64,000 bases of DNA from CAWELS01 sp964468205 (GTDB taxonomy: Bacteria; Acidobacteriota; Terriglobia; Bryobacterales; Bryobacteraceae). This document shows positions 37,933 to 46,625 of the stretch, piece by piece; positions within the stretch are counted from its first letter, which is position 1, and each line of letters begins with the position of its first letter. The DNA is taken from the NCBI GenBank assembly GCA_964468205.1, contig CAYXVG010000008.1, positions 94,834 through 158,833 on the forward strand. Direction: 5' to 3'. The translations under genes and the position numbers were made by a program. Below the pieces are notes generated by a model. That model ran no database searches. It was given only the letters and a program-made list of their open reading frames with translations, and had not been told where the DNA came from.

Positions 37933-39396
37933 ATGAAACGTAGTGAATTCTTGAAAACAATGGGAATGATGGCCGGGGGCGTCATGGCGAACAGTTGCGC
38001 CCGGACGGCGCCGGTTTCCGAACAAGCGACGCGGCCGAATATCGTTCTTATCATGGCGGATGACCTCGGCTACAACGAACTCGGCTGCTACGGCCAGGAG
38101 AAAATCCTGACACCGAACGTTGACCAGCTTGCCGCCGCCGGCATGCGCCTCACTGACTTCTACGCCGGCTCCGCGGTCTGTGCGCCAACCCGCTGCAATC
38201 TTATGACAGGCAAACACGGCGGGCACGCCGTTGTCCGCAACAATTCCGAGGTGAAGCCGAGCAAGTTTGGCGACTCTTTTGGCGGCCAGCTTCCCCTGCC
38301 GGAGGGGACCGTCACACTGGCCACCATGCTCAAGAGGGAAGGTTACGCCACCGGGGCGTTCGGTAAATGGGGGTTAGGCGGCGTCGGTTCTTCCGGCGAT
38401 CCACTGTATCAGGGGTTCGACCGCTTCTTCGGGTTCAATTGCCAGCGTCACGCCCACAATCTCTATCCCCGTTACCTCGTCGACAACGCGGAGCAGCGTT
38501 TCCTCCAGGGCAATACCCGCGGCCTGACCGGCGAGCAATACGGCCCCCAGGTGATCGCTGATGAGATGCTCAAGTTTGTCGAAGCCAACAAAGACCAGCC
38601 GTTCTTTTGCTACTACCCCACTGTGATTCCCCATCTGGCTCTCCAGGCGCCCGAGGAAGAGGTCGCTGAATACCGCGGCAAGTGGCCGGAGACGCCCTAC
38701 ACCGGCGATCGCTACTTGCCCAATCCGACCCCGCGCGCCACCTACGCCGCCATGATCAGCTTCATGGATAAACAGGTGGGCCGGCTCATGAAGCTCCTCG
38801 ATGACCTGAACCTGAGCGACAACACCATCGTCTTCTTCACCTCCGACAACGGCACCACAATGCTGAAGGATCAGGTCGACTATGAGTTCTTCAACAGCGT
38901 CGGACCGCTGCGTGGCCTGAAAGGGGAATTGTACGAGGGCGGCATCCGCGTCCCCCTGGTGGCCCGCTGGCCGGGCAGAATCCAGCCGGGCAGCGTCTCG
39001 GAACTCCCAGCGGCTCAGTACGACATGATGGCCACGCTGGGCGATCTCACCGGCGCCACGCCCCCTGCCGATACCGATGGGCTCAGCATACTTCCAACCC
39101 TGCTGGGCAATTCGGACGAACAAGAAAAGCACGAATTCCTGATATGGGATTTCGCCGGCTACGGCGGACAGCTCGCCGTGCGAATGGGCAAATGGAAAGG
39201 GATCAAAACCGGGCTGCAAAAGAACCCCGGCGCGCCGCTGGAACTTTACAATTTGGAGACCGATACCGGTGAGGAGAACAACGTCGTAGGCGACCACCCT
39301 GAGATCGCCGCCAGGATCGAGAAGATCATGCTGGAGGAGCGCACAGTGCCCGAGTACGAACGATTCCGGTTCGGGCGCTACGCCGATCATGCCTGA
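37933..39396 (+). CDS. S1 sulfatase with Tat-like lipoprotein leader
   Basis: A 487-residue sulfatase. The leader MKRSEFLKTMGMMAGGVMANSC has a KR pair and ends in a possible lipobox cysteine. RPNIVLIMADDLGYNELGCYGQ binds metal; the formylglycine site is C83-A-P-T-R87, the allowed C-x-P-x-R form with threonine replacing serine, followed by CNLMTGKHGGHA. GKWGLGGVGS, FFTSDNGTT and LYNLETDTGEENN complete the pattern. It lies outside the main cluster between an acetyltransferase and a parvulin isomerase, and no palindrome copy was seen before it. Substrate unknown. Confidence 0.9.
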   Translation: MKRSEFLKTMGMMAGGVMANSCARTAPVSEQATRPNIVLIMADDLGYNELGCYGQEKILTPNVDQLAAAGMRLTDFYAGSAVCAPTRCNLMTGKHGGHAVVRNNSEVKPSKFGDSFGGQLPLPEGTVTLATMLKREGYATGAFGKWGLGGVGSSGDPLYQGFDRFFGFNCQRHAHNLYPRYLVDNAEQRFLQGNTRGLTGEQYGPQVIADEMLKFVEANKDQPFFCYYPTVIPHLALQAPEEEVAEYRGKWPETPYTGDRYLPNPTPRATYAAMISFMDKQVGRLMKLLDDLNLSDNTIVFFTSDNGTTMLKDQVDYEFFNSVGPLRGLKGELYEGGIRVPLVARWPGRIQPGSVSELPAAQYDMMATLGDLTGATPPADTDGLSILPTLLGNSDEQEKHEFLIWDFAGYGGQLAVRMGKWKGIKTGLQKNPGAPLELYNLETDTGEENNVVGDHPEIAARIEKIMLEERTVPEYERFRFGRYADHA

Positions 39397-39497
39397 TGCG
39401 CGCAACCGTTCCCGATCGGCTCGCGTCATGCAAGACGTGGGTCAATGGGGGACGGATCCGCCCGTTGCCGTGACACCTACTCCACGTTTGTCGGATA

Positions 39498-40679
39498 ATG
39501 ATGATTATGAAGAGATTGATTCTTCTGGGAGTTGTGTTCTGCCTCCCCTTCGGCGCTCTCGCCGCGGATGCTGCGAATGTAAACCAGTCGACTGACCCCG
39601 AAGTCGAGGTCCTCGACGAGATTATCGCCAAGGTCAACGGGGCGATCATTACGCGTACTGACATCGCGCGCATGCGGAACGACATGGTCAAAGAGATGGA
39701 GCGGCGGCAAGTCCCGCCGGAGAAGATCGCGGCAACCGTCGCCCAGCGGGAGGACGATTTTCTTCGCGACCGGATCGACCATCTCCTGCTCGTTCAGCGC
39801 GGCGATCAACTCGACATCAACGTCGACCAGGAAGTGAGTAAGTACTTCGCTAACTTGATGTTACAGTTCAAAGTCGCCGACCAGGACAAGTTCGCTCAGA
39901 TAGTCCGCGAAAACACAAAGCTGCGCTTCGAAGATTACAAGGAAGAGGTTAAGAACGGAATCCTCACGCAGCGCGTCCTCCAACAGGAAGTCGGAAGCCG
40001 CATCGTCATTCCGCGGGAAGAGGTGGTGAAGTATTATGAGGAGCACAAGGATGATTTCCGGCGCGACGAGCGCGTCTTCCTGGCCGAAATCCTTGTCTCC
40101 TCCGAGGATAAGACCGGCGAGGAACTCGCCGCATTAGAGAAAGAAGCCGAACTCCTTGTCGAACGCGCCCGCCGCGGAGAAAGGTTCGATGAGCTTGCCC
40201 GTGAGAACTCTGACGCGGTCACGGCCGAAAACGGCGGCGACCTCGGCGGCTGGAAGAAGGGCGACCTCCGTCAAGACATCGAGGAGTTGATCTGGGATAA
40301 GCCAAAAAACTACGTTACCGACCCCATCAAGCAGGACAATGGCTACCTGATTCTCAAAGTGCTCGCCCACCATCAGGCTGGCATCGCCTACCTTGAAGAG
40401 GTGGAGAACGAGATCATGGGCATTTTGCACCAGCCCCGGTTTGAGCCAATGGTTCGGGAGTATCTGACCGAACTTCGCCAGTCGGCGTATCTCGAAATCA
40501 AGGAGGGATATGTGGACAGCGCAGCGGCCCCCGGAAAGGACACCTCCTGGAAGGATCCCGCCATGCTCGTGCCCGAAACTGTCACCCGGGAAGAGGTTAT
40601 CGCCAAACCCGGCAGGAAGAAGCTCTTGTTCATCCCGATACCTGGCACCAAGGCCAGCCCCAAAAGCAGTTCTAAGTAG
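39498..40679 (+). CDS. Periplasmic peptidyl-prolyl cis-trans isomerase, SurA/PrsA-like
   Basis: A 393-residue protein with signal peptide MKRLILLGVVFCLPFGALAADAA (ATG at 39498 or 39507). Residues 35-165 are a SurA-type N-terminal chaperone region (IIAKVNGAIITRTDI). A parvulin domain follows at about 180-295 (RVFLAEILVSSED; FDELARENSD; GGDLGGWKKGDL). It folds or escorts outer-membrane and exported proteins in the periplasm. It begins a run with the YhaM-like and BlaI-like genes, with a 12-bp gap to the next. The length and the Lys-rich tail are usual for the acidobacterial form. Confidence 0.88.
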   Translation: MMIMKRLILLGVVFCLPFGALAADAANVNQSTDPEVEVLDEIIAKVNGAIITRTDIARMRNDMVKEMERRQVPPEKIAATVAQREDDFLRDRIDHLLLVQRGDQLDINVDQEVSKYFANLMLQFKVADQDKFAQIVRENTKLRFEDYKEEVKNGILTQRVLQQEVGSRIVIPREEVVKYYEEHKDDFRRDERVFLAEILVSSEDKTGEELAALEKEAELLVERARRGERFDELARENSDAVTAENGGDLGGWKKGDLRQDIEELIWDKPKNYVTDPIKQDNGYLILKVLAHHQAGIAYLEEVENEIMGILHQPRFEPMVREYLTELRQSAYLEIKEGYVDSAAAPGKDTSWKDPAMLVPETVTREEVIAKPGRKKLLFIPIPGTKASPKSSSK

Positions 40680-40691
40680 CGCCCGAATCGA

Positions 40692-41804
40692 ATGAAATCA
40701 GTCTTTGTTTCCGACCTCCGTCCCAATCAGGACGTCACCAGCGCCTTTCTGGTTCAAGCTAAGCAAGTCCGGCTGAAAAAGACCGGCGAACCTTATCTCT
40801 CGCTCTCGCTCGTTGATCGCACCGGCGATATCGACGCCAAGATGTGGGATAACGTCGGCGACGTGGTGGAGACGTTCGACCGCGACGATTTCATCAAGGT
40901 GAAGGGCCGGGTCCAGGTCTATCAGAACAAACCCCAATTCACCATCCACCGGATGCAGCGCATTGGCGATGACGCCGTCGATTTCGCCGACTTCTTCCCT
41001 GCCTCGCAGCGCGACCTCGACGAGATGTTCGCTGAGTTGCGCGGCGTTATCAAGGAAGTCGGGAACGAGCACATTCGCGCGCTGCTCGACGCCCTCATGG
41101 ATGACCCTGGAATCGCGCCCCGCTTCAAAACAGCCCCCGCCGCCAAGTCCGTGCATCACGCCTATCTCGGCGGGCTGCTGGAGCACGTTCTCTCGCTCTG
41201 CACCCTCTCGAAGCTCATGGCGGCACACTACCCGGTTGTCGATCTCGACCTGCTTCTGGCCGGCTGTGTTCTTCATGACATCGGGAAGATCGACGAGCTC
41301 TCCTACCGCCGCAGCTTCGGCTACACCGACGACGGCCAGTTGCTCGGCCACATTATCATCGGGCTCCGCATGATGGACGACAAGCTGCGCGGCTTGCCCG
41401 GCTTTCCTCCCCGGCTGCGCACGCTCCTCGAACACATCGTCATCAGCCACCACGGAATGCTCGAGTTTGGCTCCCCGAAGGTTCCTCTGTTTCCCGAGGC
41501 CCTGCTATTCCACTTCCTCGACAACGTCGACTCAAAGATGGAGAACATGCGGTCGGTCATCGAAAAAGACAAACAAATCGAAGGATTCTGGACCAGCTAT
41601 AACCCGCCGCTGGAACGAGTCCTCCTGAAAAAGGATGCCTACCTGACGGGTGAGTCAAAAGAAATCCCCGCCCCGGCTGAAACCCAGCCGTCCGCCTCCG
41701 CCGCAGCACCTCCGCGCACTCCCGCCGCCCAACCCCGCCCCCAGCAATCGTTGTTCGGTGAGAAACTCAAGCACGCGCTGGGTTCCGAAGATTCGAATGC
41801 CTAG
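40692..41804 (+). CDS. yhaM: YhaM-like 3'-5' exoribonuclease (OB-fold plus HD domain)
   Basis: A 370-residue protein. Residues 1-100 form an OB-fold (SLSLVDRTGDIDAKMWDN, a nucleic-acid binding strand set); residues 150-300 form an HD phosphohydrolase domain with H in KSVHHAYLGGLLEH, HDIGK and the late DNVDSKM. This is the YhaM/CBF1 layout of a 3'-5' exonuclease acting on single-stranded RNA or DNA in the cytoplasm. The Pro/Ala-rich tail (about 325-360) is low complexity and ends QSLFGEKLKHAL. It overlaps the BlaI-like gene by 8 bp. Confidence 0.88.
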   Translation: MKSVFVSDLRPNQDVTSAFLVQAKQVRLKKTGEPYLSLSLVDRTGDIDAKMWDNVGDVVETFDRDDFIKVKGRVQVYQNKPQFTIHRMQRIGDDAVDFADFFPASQRDLDEMFAELRGVIKEVGNEHIRALLDALMDDPGIAPRFKTAPAAKSVHHAYLGGLLEHVLSLCTLSKLMAAHYPVVDLDLLLAGCVLHDIGKIDELSYRRSFGYTDDGQLLGHIIIGLRMMDDKLRGLPGFPPRLRTLLEHIVISHHGMLEFGSPKVPLFPEALLFHFLDNVDSKMENMRSVIEKDKQIEGFWTSYNPPLERVLLKKDAYLTGESKEIPAPAETQPSASAAAPPRTPAAQPRPQQSLFGEKLKHALGSEDSNA

Positions 41805-42192
41805 ACCGTCGTCTTCCCACGAAATTCCCCCGCCTCTGGAGCTGGAATGCCTGAAGGCTCTCTGGCGCATCGGCGAAGGGACTGTAAAGGATGTCCGTGG
41901 CGTCGTTACGGAAAGCCGGAATCTGGCCTATACAACCGTGATGACGGTACTCGACCGCCTCGAGAAGCGTGGCAGCGTGCAGCGGAAGAAAATCGGCCGC
42001 TCCTTCCTTTACACCCCCGTGCTCGAGAGACACGAACTGCGCCGGCTTGCGGTTGACGCTCTCGTCGAGACCTTCTTCGAGGGATCCCGGGAGGACTTGA
42101 TCCACTTCCTGCGCAATGCGGACGCCCCCGCCCAGCGCGAATTCCTCATCACCCCCGTCGAACCGGACGCCATCGACACCGACCTTCTTTAA
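41797..42192 (+). CDS. BlaI/MecI/CopY-family transcriptional regulator
   Basis: A 131-residue winged-helix repressor. LELECLKALWRIGEGTVKDV then TTVMTVLDRLEKRGSVQRKK are the hallmark helix-turn-helix and wing of the BlaI/MecI family; the C-terminus would dimerise. Such repressors are normally cut by a BlaR1 membrane protease encoded next door, but none is present here. The ATG at 41797 lies inside the YhaM gene, so translation is probably coupled. Target genes are unknown. Confidence 0.88.
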   Translation: MPRPSSSHEIPPPLELECLKALWRIGEGTVKDVRGVVTESRNLAYTTVMTVLDRLEKRGSVQRKKIGRSFLYTPVLERHELRRLAVDALVETFFEGSREDLIHFLRNADAPAQREFLITPVEPDAIDTDLL

Positions 42193-42240
42193 TTCGGCCT
42201 CCTCATCCCATTCTCGGTGGGTTTCTTCGGCTTTCAGCCG

Positions 42241-42843
42241 CTACACAATCCCCAACCCCGCCAAATCCCGCCTCAGCTTCTCCGGCCCCTCGAATCGCTC
42301 CGCCCGCATCCCGCACCGCCGCGCCCCGTCGACATTCTCTTGCACGTCGTCTGTGAAAAAGCACTCCTCCGGGTGGCAACCCGCATGAGAAATAGCATCC
42401 TCGTAAATCCGCCGATCGGGCTTCATCACGCCCAGCTTGTACGAAAGCACAAAATGATCGAAATGCCCCAGCATCGGGTAATGCCGCAAGACGTACGGGA
42501 AGTGAATCGCGTTCGTGTTCGAAAGCAGCAGCAGCCGGTGGTTCCGTTTCAACTCCGTCAGCAGCGGCTCTTCAATCAGCGTATAGGGTGGGAACAGGCT
42601 CCCCCATAATTCCTGGAACCGCCCGAAGTCCACCTTCATCTCCAGCGCGTCTGTTATTGCACGGGCGAACTCTTCCGGCTCCACCCGCCCGCACTCCAAC
42701 TCGTCCACGAGCCCGGACGCCAGCACCCTGCGCTGGATCTCCGGCCCGGTGAACGCACAGTGTTCCGCCAGTGCCGCGTAGGCCCGCGGGAAGTCAAGCG
42801 GCACAACTACACCGCCGAGATCGAATATTACTGTTCGGATCAT
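42241..42843 (-). CDS. HAD-superfamily hydrolase (subfamily IA, YihX-like)
   Basis: A 200-residue phosphatase-like protein. Motif I is VIFDLGGVVV (nucleophile Asp, with Gly in place of the second Asp as in YihX-type members), motif II LLLLSNTN, the motif III lysine in KLGVMKPD, and motif IV FTDDVQENVDGA. Enzymes of this group hydrolyse small phosphates such as glucose-1-phosphate. I start at the ATG at 42843, where homology begins; ribosome site weak. It is divergent from the Tat-leader enolase-superfamily gene. Confidence 0.87.
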   Translation of the reverse strand: MIRTVIFDLGGVVVPLDFPRAYAALAEHCAFTGPEIQRRVLASGLVDELECGRVEPEEFARAITDALEMKVDFGRFQELWGSLFPPYTLIEEPLLTELKRNHRLLLLSNTNAIHFPYVLRHYPMLGHFDHFVLSYKLGVMKPDRRIYEDAISHAGCHPEECFFTDDVQENVDGARRCGMRAERFEGPEKLRRDLAGLGIV

Positions 42844-42926
42844 GGACGAAGTTCCAGGATAGCCCTCCGGCGCGCCGCTTGCCATTTCCCATCCGGGCGT
42901 GGTGGATTAACAGGAGAAGCGGAACT

Positions 42927-44093
42927 ATGATCTGGACACGAAGAGAGTTGCTGCAGGTCGCTGCCGCGCAGATCTTGCCCGGCCTGGCGCCCCCTATCAC
43001 CAAGGTGGAAGTCGCGCCGGCGGTCTATCCGGTGCGGGGCCAATTCAAATTCTTCGCCAAGCCGGAGCGGCCCACCGTGCTCGTCAAGATCACGTGCGAA
43101 AGTGGCGTCGTAGGCTGGGGCCAGTCTGTACCGGTCCCCAGTTGGAGCTACGAAACGATGGAGTCCGTGCTCAGCACGCTCGAACGCCACATTGCTCCGG
43201 CCCTGATCGGCGGCAATCCCTTTGACATCACCGGCGCCCATCGCGAAATGAATCGCGTGATCGCCCCCTCGTTTTCCACCGGCATGCCAATCGCGAAGGC
43301 CGGCATCGATCTCGCCTTGCACGACCTTGCCGGCAAACTCCGCGGGCAGAACATGCCGGAACGCTGGGGACGGCAGCCCAAAACTGCACTGCCGGTGAGT
43401 TGGACCATCAACCCCGCCCAACTCGCGGAGACCGAAAAGCTCGTCAACGAGGGGCTCCGCAACGGTTTCGGCCATTTCAACGTCAAGCTTGCCCCAAATC
43501 CGCGTTACGACCTCGAAATGTGTGCGATTGTCCGGCGCATGGCGCCTCAGGCGTTTCTGTGGGGTGACGCTAACGGCGGATACAATCTCGCGGATGCTAA
43601 GTGGGTCGCGCCCCGGCTCGCCGACATCGGCATGAACGTATTCGAGCAGCCGCTGCCTTCCAACCAGCTCTCCGGATACCGCGAACTGAAGCGCCAGGGC
43701 GCCCTACCGATTCTCATGGACGAGGGCGTCGTCTCCGCCCGGGACCTGATCGAGTTCATCAAGCTCGACCTGCTCGACGGCGTGGCGATGAAACCCGCAC
43801 GCACTGCTGGACTCCGCGACGCCCGCCGGCAAATCGAGATAATCGAGGACGCGGGACTCCTCTTCCTGGGCAGCGGGCTGACCGATCCCGACGTTTCGCT
43901 CGCCGCCTCGCTCCAACTCTTTGGCGCCTACCACCTAAAGTTTCCAGCCGCCCTCAACGGGCCGCAGTTCTTGAACGGAAGCTTCCTCAAAACACCGCTC
44001 ATCGTAAAAGACGGCCATATGGAAGTGCCCCTCGGTCCCGGCCTTGGCGTCGAGGTGGACGAAGAAAAAGTCCGTTCCGGGAGTCCCGTATGA
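42927..44093 (+). CDS. Enolase-superfamily enzyme with Tat-type leader (MLE-like)
   Basis: A 388-residue member of the muconate-lactonizing/dipeptide-epimerase side of the superfamily. The leader MIWTRRELLQVAAAQILPGL has a twin arginine but a weak hydrophobic stretch. Catalytic positions are K187 (VKLAP), metal ligands D214 (GDANGG), E240 (FEQPL) and D265 (MDEGV), and K289 (MKPARTAG) on the far side, which is the two-lysine pattern, unlike the His-base enzymes at 2826 and 4907. The start at 42927 has AGGAG upstream. Its stop overlaps the next gene by ATGA. It may racemise or cycloisomerise a carboxylate; substrate unknown. Confidence 0.86.
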   Translation: MIWTRRELLQVAAAQILPGLAPPITKVEVAPAVYPVRGQFKFFAKPERPTVLVKITCESGVVGWGQSVPVPSWSYETMESVLSTLERHIAPALIGGNPFDITGAHREMNRVIAPSFSTGMPIAKAGIDLALHDLAGKLRGQNMPERWGRQPKTALPVSWTINPAQLAETEKLVNEGLRNGFGHFNVKLAPNPRYDLEMCAIVRRMAPQAFLWGDANGGYNLADAKWVAPRLADIGMNVFEQPLPSNQLSGYRELKRQGALPILMDEGVVSARDLIEFIKLDLLDGVAMKPARTAGLRDARRQIEIIEDAGLLFLGSGLTDPDVSLAASLQLFGAYHLKFPAALNGPQFLNGSFLKTPLIVKDGHMEVPLGPGLGVEVDEEKVRSGSPV

Positions 44094-44944
44094 AACTGAT
44101 TTGCTTGCTGCTCGTCGCCCTGGCGGCCACCGCCCAGCCACGCTTCGAGTTCGTCGAACCGACGCGCGAATCGCTCCAACTGCTTGAAAACGGACGGCCA
44201 GTCTATACCTACCACCACGGCGTGATACTCGCCCCCGGCGCCCCGGCTGACCGTGCCCGCTGTTGCTATGTCCACCCAATCCATTCGCCCGCCGGCGTGA
44301 TCGTCACCGATGACTTCCCAGAGGACCACTACCACCACCGTGGCATCTTCACTGCCTGGCCGATCGTCGACATCGGCGGGAAACGCCTTGACCTCTGGCT
44401 GATGCGAGGTATCCGCAAGAAGTTTGAGCGCTGGCATGAGCGGAATACCGGCCCTGAATCGGCCCGGCTAAAGGTCGAAAACGGCTGGTACGCCGTTGAG
44501 GAGCGGTTAGTACGCGAGATCGTTGAGATCGTCGCCATGCCCGTCCGCGAAGGCCGCCGCACCCTGAAGTTCTTTTTCTCCCTCGAGGCTCTGAACCGGG
44601 AGGTTGGCATCCAGGGCGATCCCACCAACCAGAAAGGTTACGGGGGCTTCTCCGTGCGCTTCGCTCCACGCGAGAACACGGTCATCACCAGCGACTCCGG
44701 CATTGAAAAGGGTGACTCCAACATGGTCCCTCACGCCTGGGCCGAACTCGCTGGCACATACTCGGGCGGCCGGGCCGCTCTGCGCATCGACATCGCTCCA
44801 GCCAATCCGGGCGCGCCGAACGGCTGGTGCCTCCGCCACTACGGTTTCCTCGGGGTCAATTTCCCAGGCAACGAAATGTACACGTTAAAACCCGGCCGGC
44901 CACTCGAGATGAACTACACGGTCACTGTCCGCGACGTCAGGTAG
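44090..44944 (+). CDS. PmoA-family (DUF6807-like) exported protein
   Basis: A 284-residue protein with signal peptide MKLICLLLVALAATAQP. It matches the family annotated as methane-oxygenase PmoA-like in many soil and planctomycete genomes, recognised by VHPIHSPAGVIVTDDFPEDH, YHHRGIFTAW and GKGYGGFSVRF-like segments. Despite the name it has no membrane helices and no relation in function to particulate methane monooxygenase; members usually sit in carbohydrate loci. It is translationally coupled to the enolase-superfamily gene and its 3' end overlaps the convergent esterase gene by 8 bp. Function unknown. Confidence 0.78.
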   Translation: MKLICLLLVALAATAQPRFEFVEPTRESLQLLENGRPVYTYHHGVILAPGAPADRARCCYVHPIHSPAGVIVTDDFPEDHYHHRGIFTAWPIVDIGGKRLDLWLMRGIRKKFERWHERNTGPESARLKVENGWYAVEERLVREIVEIVAMPVREGRRTLKFFFSLEALNREVGIQGDPTNQKGYGGFSVRFAPRENTVITSDSGIEKGDSNMVPHAWAELAGTYSGGRAALRIDIAPANPGAPNGWCLRHYGFLGVNFPGNEMYTLKPGRPLEMNYTVTVRDVR

Positions 44945-45884
44945 CCGCCACGGCCCGCAGAAACTCGGACGCTTGCCGGTTCGCTCTCCGCCCCTCGGTA
45001 AACACCCCGCCGAGTTGGAAAAACCCGTGGATCATCCCCGGAAACCGTGCCGCTGTTACCGGCACGTCTGCCTCCGCGAGTGCCCGGGCGTAGGCTTCCC
45101 CCTCGTCCCGCAGACTGTCATACTCGGCCGTCAGCACGTAGGCCGGCGGCAGACCGCTCAAGTCCTGATTCCAGAGAGGCGACACCCGAGGGTCCCTGCG
45201 GTCCACCCCTTCGGGTAGATATTCGCGGTAGCCGCGCTCCATGTCCTCGCTGCCCGCGCCGTATCCGCGGCCCACTAACTCGTGGGAACCCATGCCGCGG
45301 GTCGCATCCAGCATCGGATAGATCAGCATTTGGCAAGCCAGCGCCGGGCTCTCGTCTCTCACGGCCGCTGCGGCCACGGCTGCAAGGTTGCCACCCGCGC
45401 TATCGCCGCCCACGCCGACCCGGGCCGGACTGCCGCCAATCGTACCGCCTTCCCGCAACAGCCACCGGGTCGCCGCCACGGCATCCTCTACCGCGGCCGG
45501 AAACGGATGTTCCGGAGCGAGCCGGTAGTCCACCGCCGCCAGAATCCACCCCGACTGCGCCGCCAGAATCCGGCAAAGCCCATCGTGCGTCTCCAGATCG
45601 CCGCTGAAGAAGCGGCCCCCGTGAAAGTACGCCAGCACCGGCAAGTTCTCCCTCTCGGAAGGCCGGTAGATCCGCACAAGAATCTCTCCGCCCGGCCCCG
45701 GCAGGCTCGCATCGCTGACACTAGGTAGATCCGGCGGCTCTCCGGCCAACGGCGCCATCCCGCGGTAGAATTCGCGAGTCTGCTCCACCGTCATCGCGCT
45801 GCGCGGCGGAGTTCCTTTGGCGGCCTTCGCCAGATATCTCTTCGCTTCCGGGTGAAGCGGCACGGTCAGTTCTCCGCCAGGCAC
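44937..45884 (-). CDS. Alpha/beta hydrolase fold-3 esterase (HSL family)
   Basis: A 315-residue esterase. The oxyanion motif H88-G-G90, the nucleophile elbow G160-D-S162-A-G-G, the acid in TAEYDSLRDEG and the histidine in GMIHGFFQ are all present, so it should be active on short acyl esters. No signal peptide, hence cytoplasmic. The start is GTG at 45884 inside the preceding DJ-1/PfpI gene (19-bp overlap), which couples their translation. The 3' end overlaps the convergent PmoA-family gene. Natural substrate unknown. Confidence 0.9.
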   Translation of the reverse strand: MPGGELTVPLHPEAKRYLAKAAKGTPPRSAMTVEQTREFYRGMAPLAGEPPDLPSVSDASLPGPGGEILVRIYRPSERENLPVLAYFHGGRFFSGDLETHDGLCRILAAQSGWILAAVDYRLAPEHPFPAAVEDAVAATRWLLREGGTIGGSPARVGVGGDSAGGNLAAVAAAAVRDESPALACQMLIYPMLDATRGMGSHELVGRGYGAGSEDMERGYREYLPEGVDRRDPRVSPLWNQDLSGLPPAYVLTAEYDSLRDEGEAYARALAEADVPVTAARFPGMIHGFFQLGGVFTEGRRANRQASEFLRAVAAT

Positions 45885-46420
45885 CGGAAGACTTCCCGGT
45901 AGAACTCTGGATGCGACTGCCAGGTCTGCGCAGTGACCATCTTGCCGTCCCTCACCGCTTCCCCGCTCTCCCAGATCCCCCCGGCCATCTTCACCTCATT
46001 GCGCACGTGTTCGTAGCAGGTAACGCACTTGTCCTTCACCAGGTCCGCCGCCACCAGCACCTGAATCCCATGGCAGATGCCGAATACGCACTTTCCGGCC
46101 TCGAAGAACTCCCGCGTCAGCGCCACCAGCTTCTCGTCGTGCCGCAGGTACTCCGGCGCCCGGCCGCCGGCGATAAGGATCGCGTCGTAGTCCGCCGCGC
46201 GCACATCCGAAATCGCGATATCGGCTTCCAGGCCATAGCCCTGGCGCTCCACATAGGTGTCCCAACCCGGCTCGAAATCGTGCATCACAAGGTGCAGCCG
46301 CCGTTTGCTTGGCGCGGCCACCACGGGCTCCATTTCAGCTTCGCGGAAACGATGGACAGCGTATAGAGCTTCGTAGCTTTCCCCGCCATCTCCAGTGACA
46401 ATCAGGATCTTCTTGCTCAT
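45866..46420 (-). CDS. DJ-1/PfpI-family protein
   Basis: A 184-residue class I amidotransferase-like protein. KKILIVTGDGGESYE opens the fold, and the nucleophile C116 sits in FGICHGIQVLVAA; E17 or nearby acidic residues would support it. The family includes intracellular proteases, glyoxalase III and deglycase-type stress proteins; the sequence does not decide among them. I start at the ATG at 46420; the frame extends upstream without homology. It precedes and overlaps the esterase gene. A terminator for the next gene to the right lies upstream. Confidence 0.86.
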   Translation of the reverse strand: MSKKILIVTGDGGESYEALYAVHRFREAEMEPVVAAPSKRRLHLVMHDFEPGWDTYVERQGYGLEADIAISDVRAADYDAILIAGGRAPEYLRHDEKLVALTREFFEAGKCVFGICHGIQVLVAADLVKDKCVTCYEHVRNEVKMAGGIWESGEAVRDGKMVTAQTWQSHPEFYREVFRCLAEN

Positions 46421-46469
46421 GACAAAGACAGCATACCATCGCAACACAAGCTGGCCCCGAGCGTCCGCC

Positions 46470-46506
46470 ACAAAAAGAATGGCGCCGGACGGATGGGACC
46501 GGCGCC
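46470..46506 (-). terminator. Intrinsic terminator after the epimerase-like gene
   Basis: On the minus strand GGCGCCGG (46499-46506), a 10-base loop and CCGGCGCC (46481-46488) form a perfect 8-bp stem followed by the T-rich ATTCTTTTTG (46471-46480). It lies about 120 bp after the stop of the gene at 46626-47573. Confidence 0.75.
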
Positions 46507-46625
46507 TCATGGAAGTGGAGTGAGCTTATGCGCTCTACTTACCAATACGCCGCCACGGCAAAAACGTCATGCGCCAATCGCTGCCGGCGAAGAGGAATCT
46601 GCCGTAATATCACGACATTTAACAG

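Noticed and set aside
44090..44944. Particulate methane monooxygenase subunit
   Set aside because: The family name is misleading: the protein has a signal peptide, no membrane helices and no methane-oxidation neighbours.
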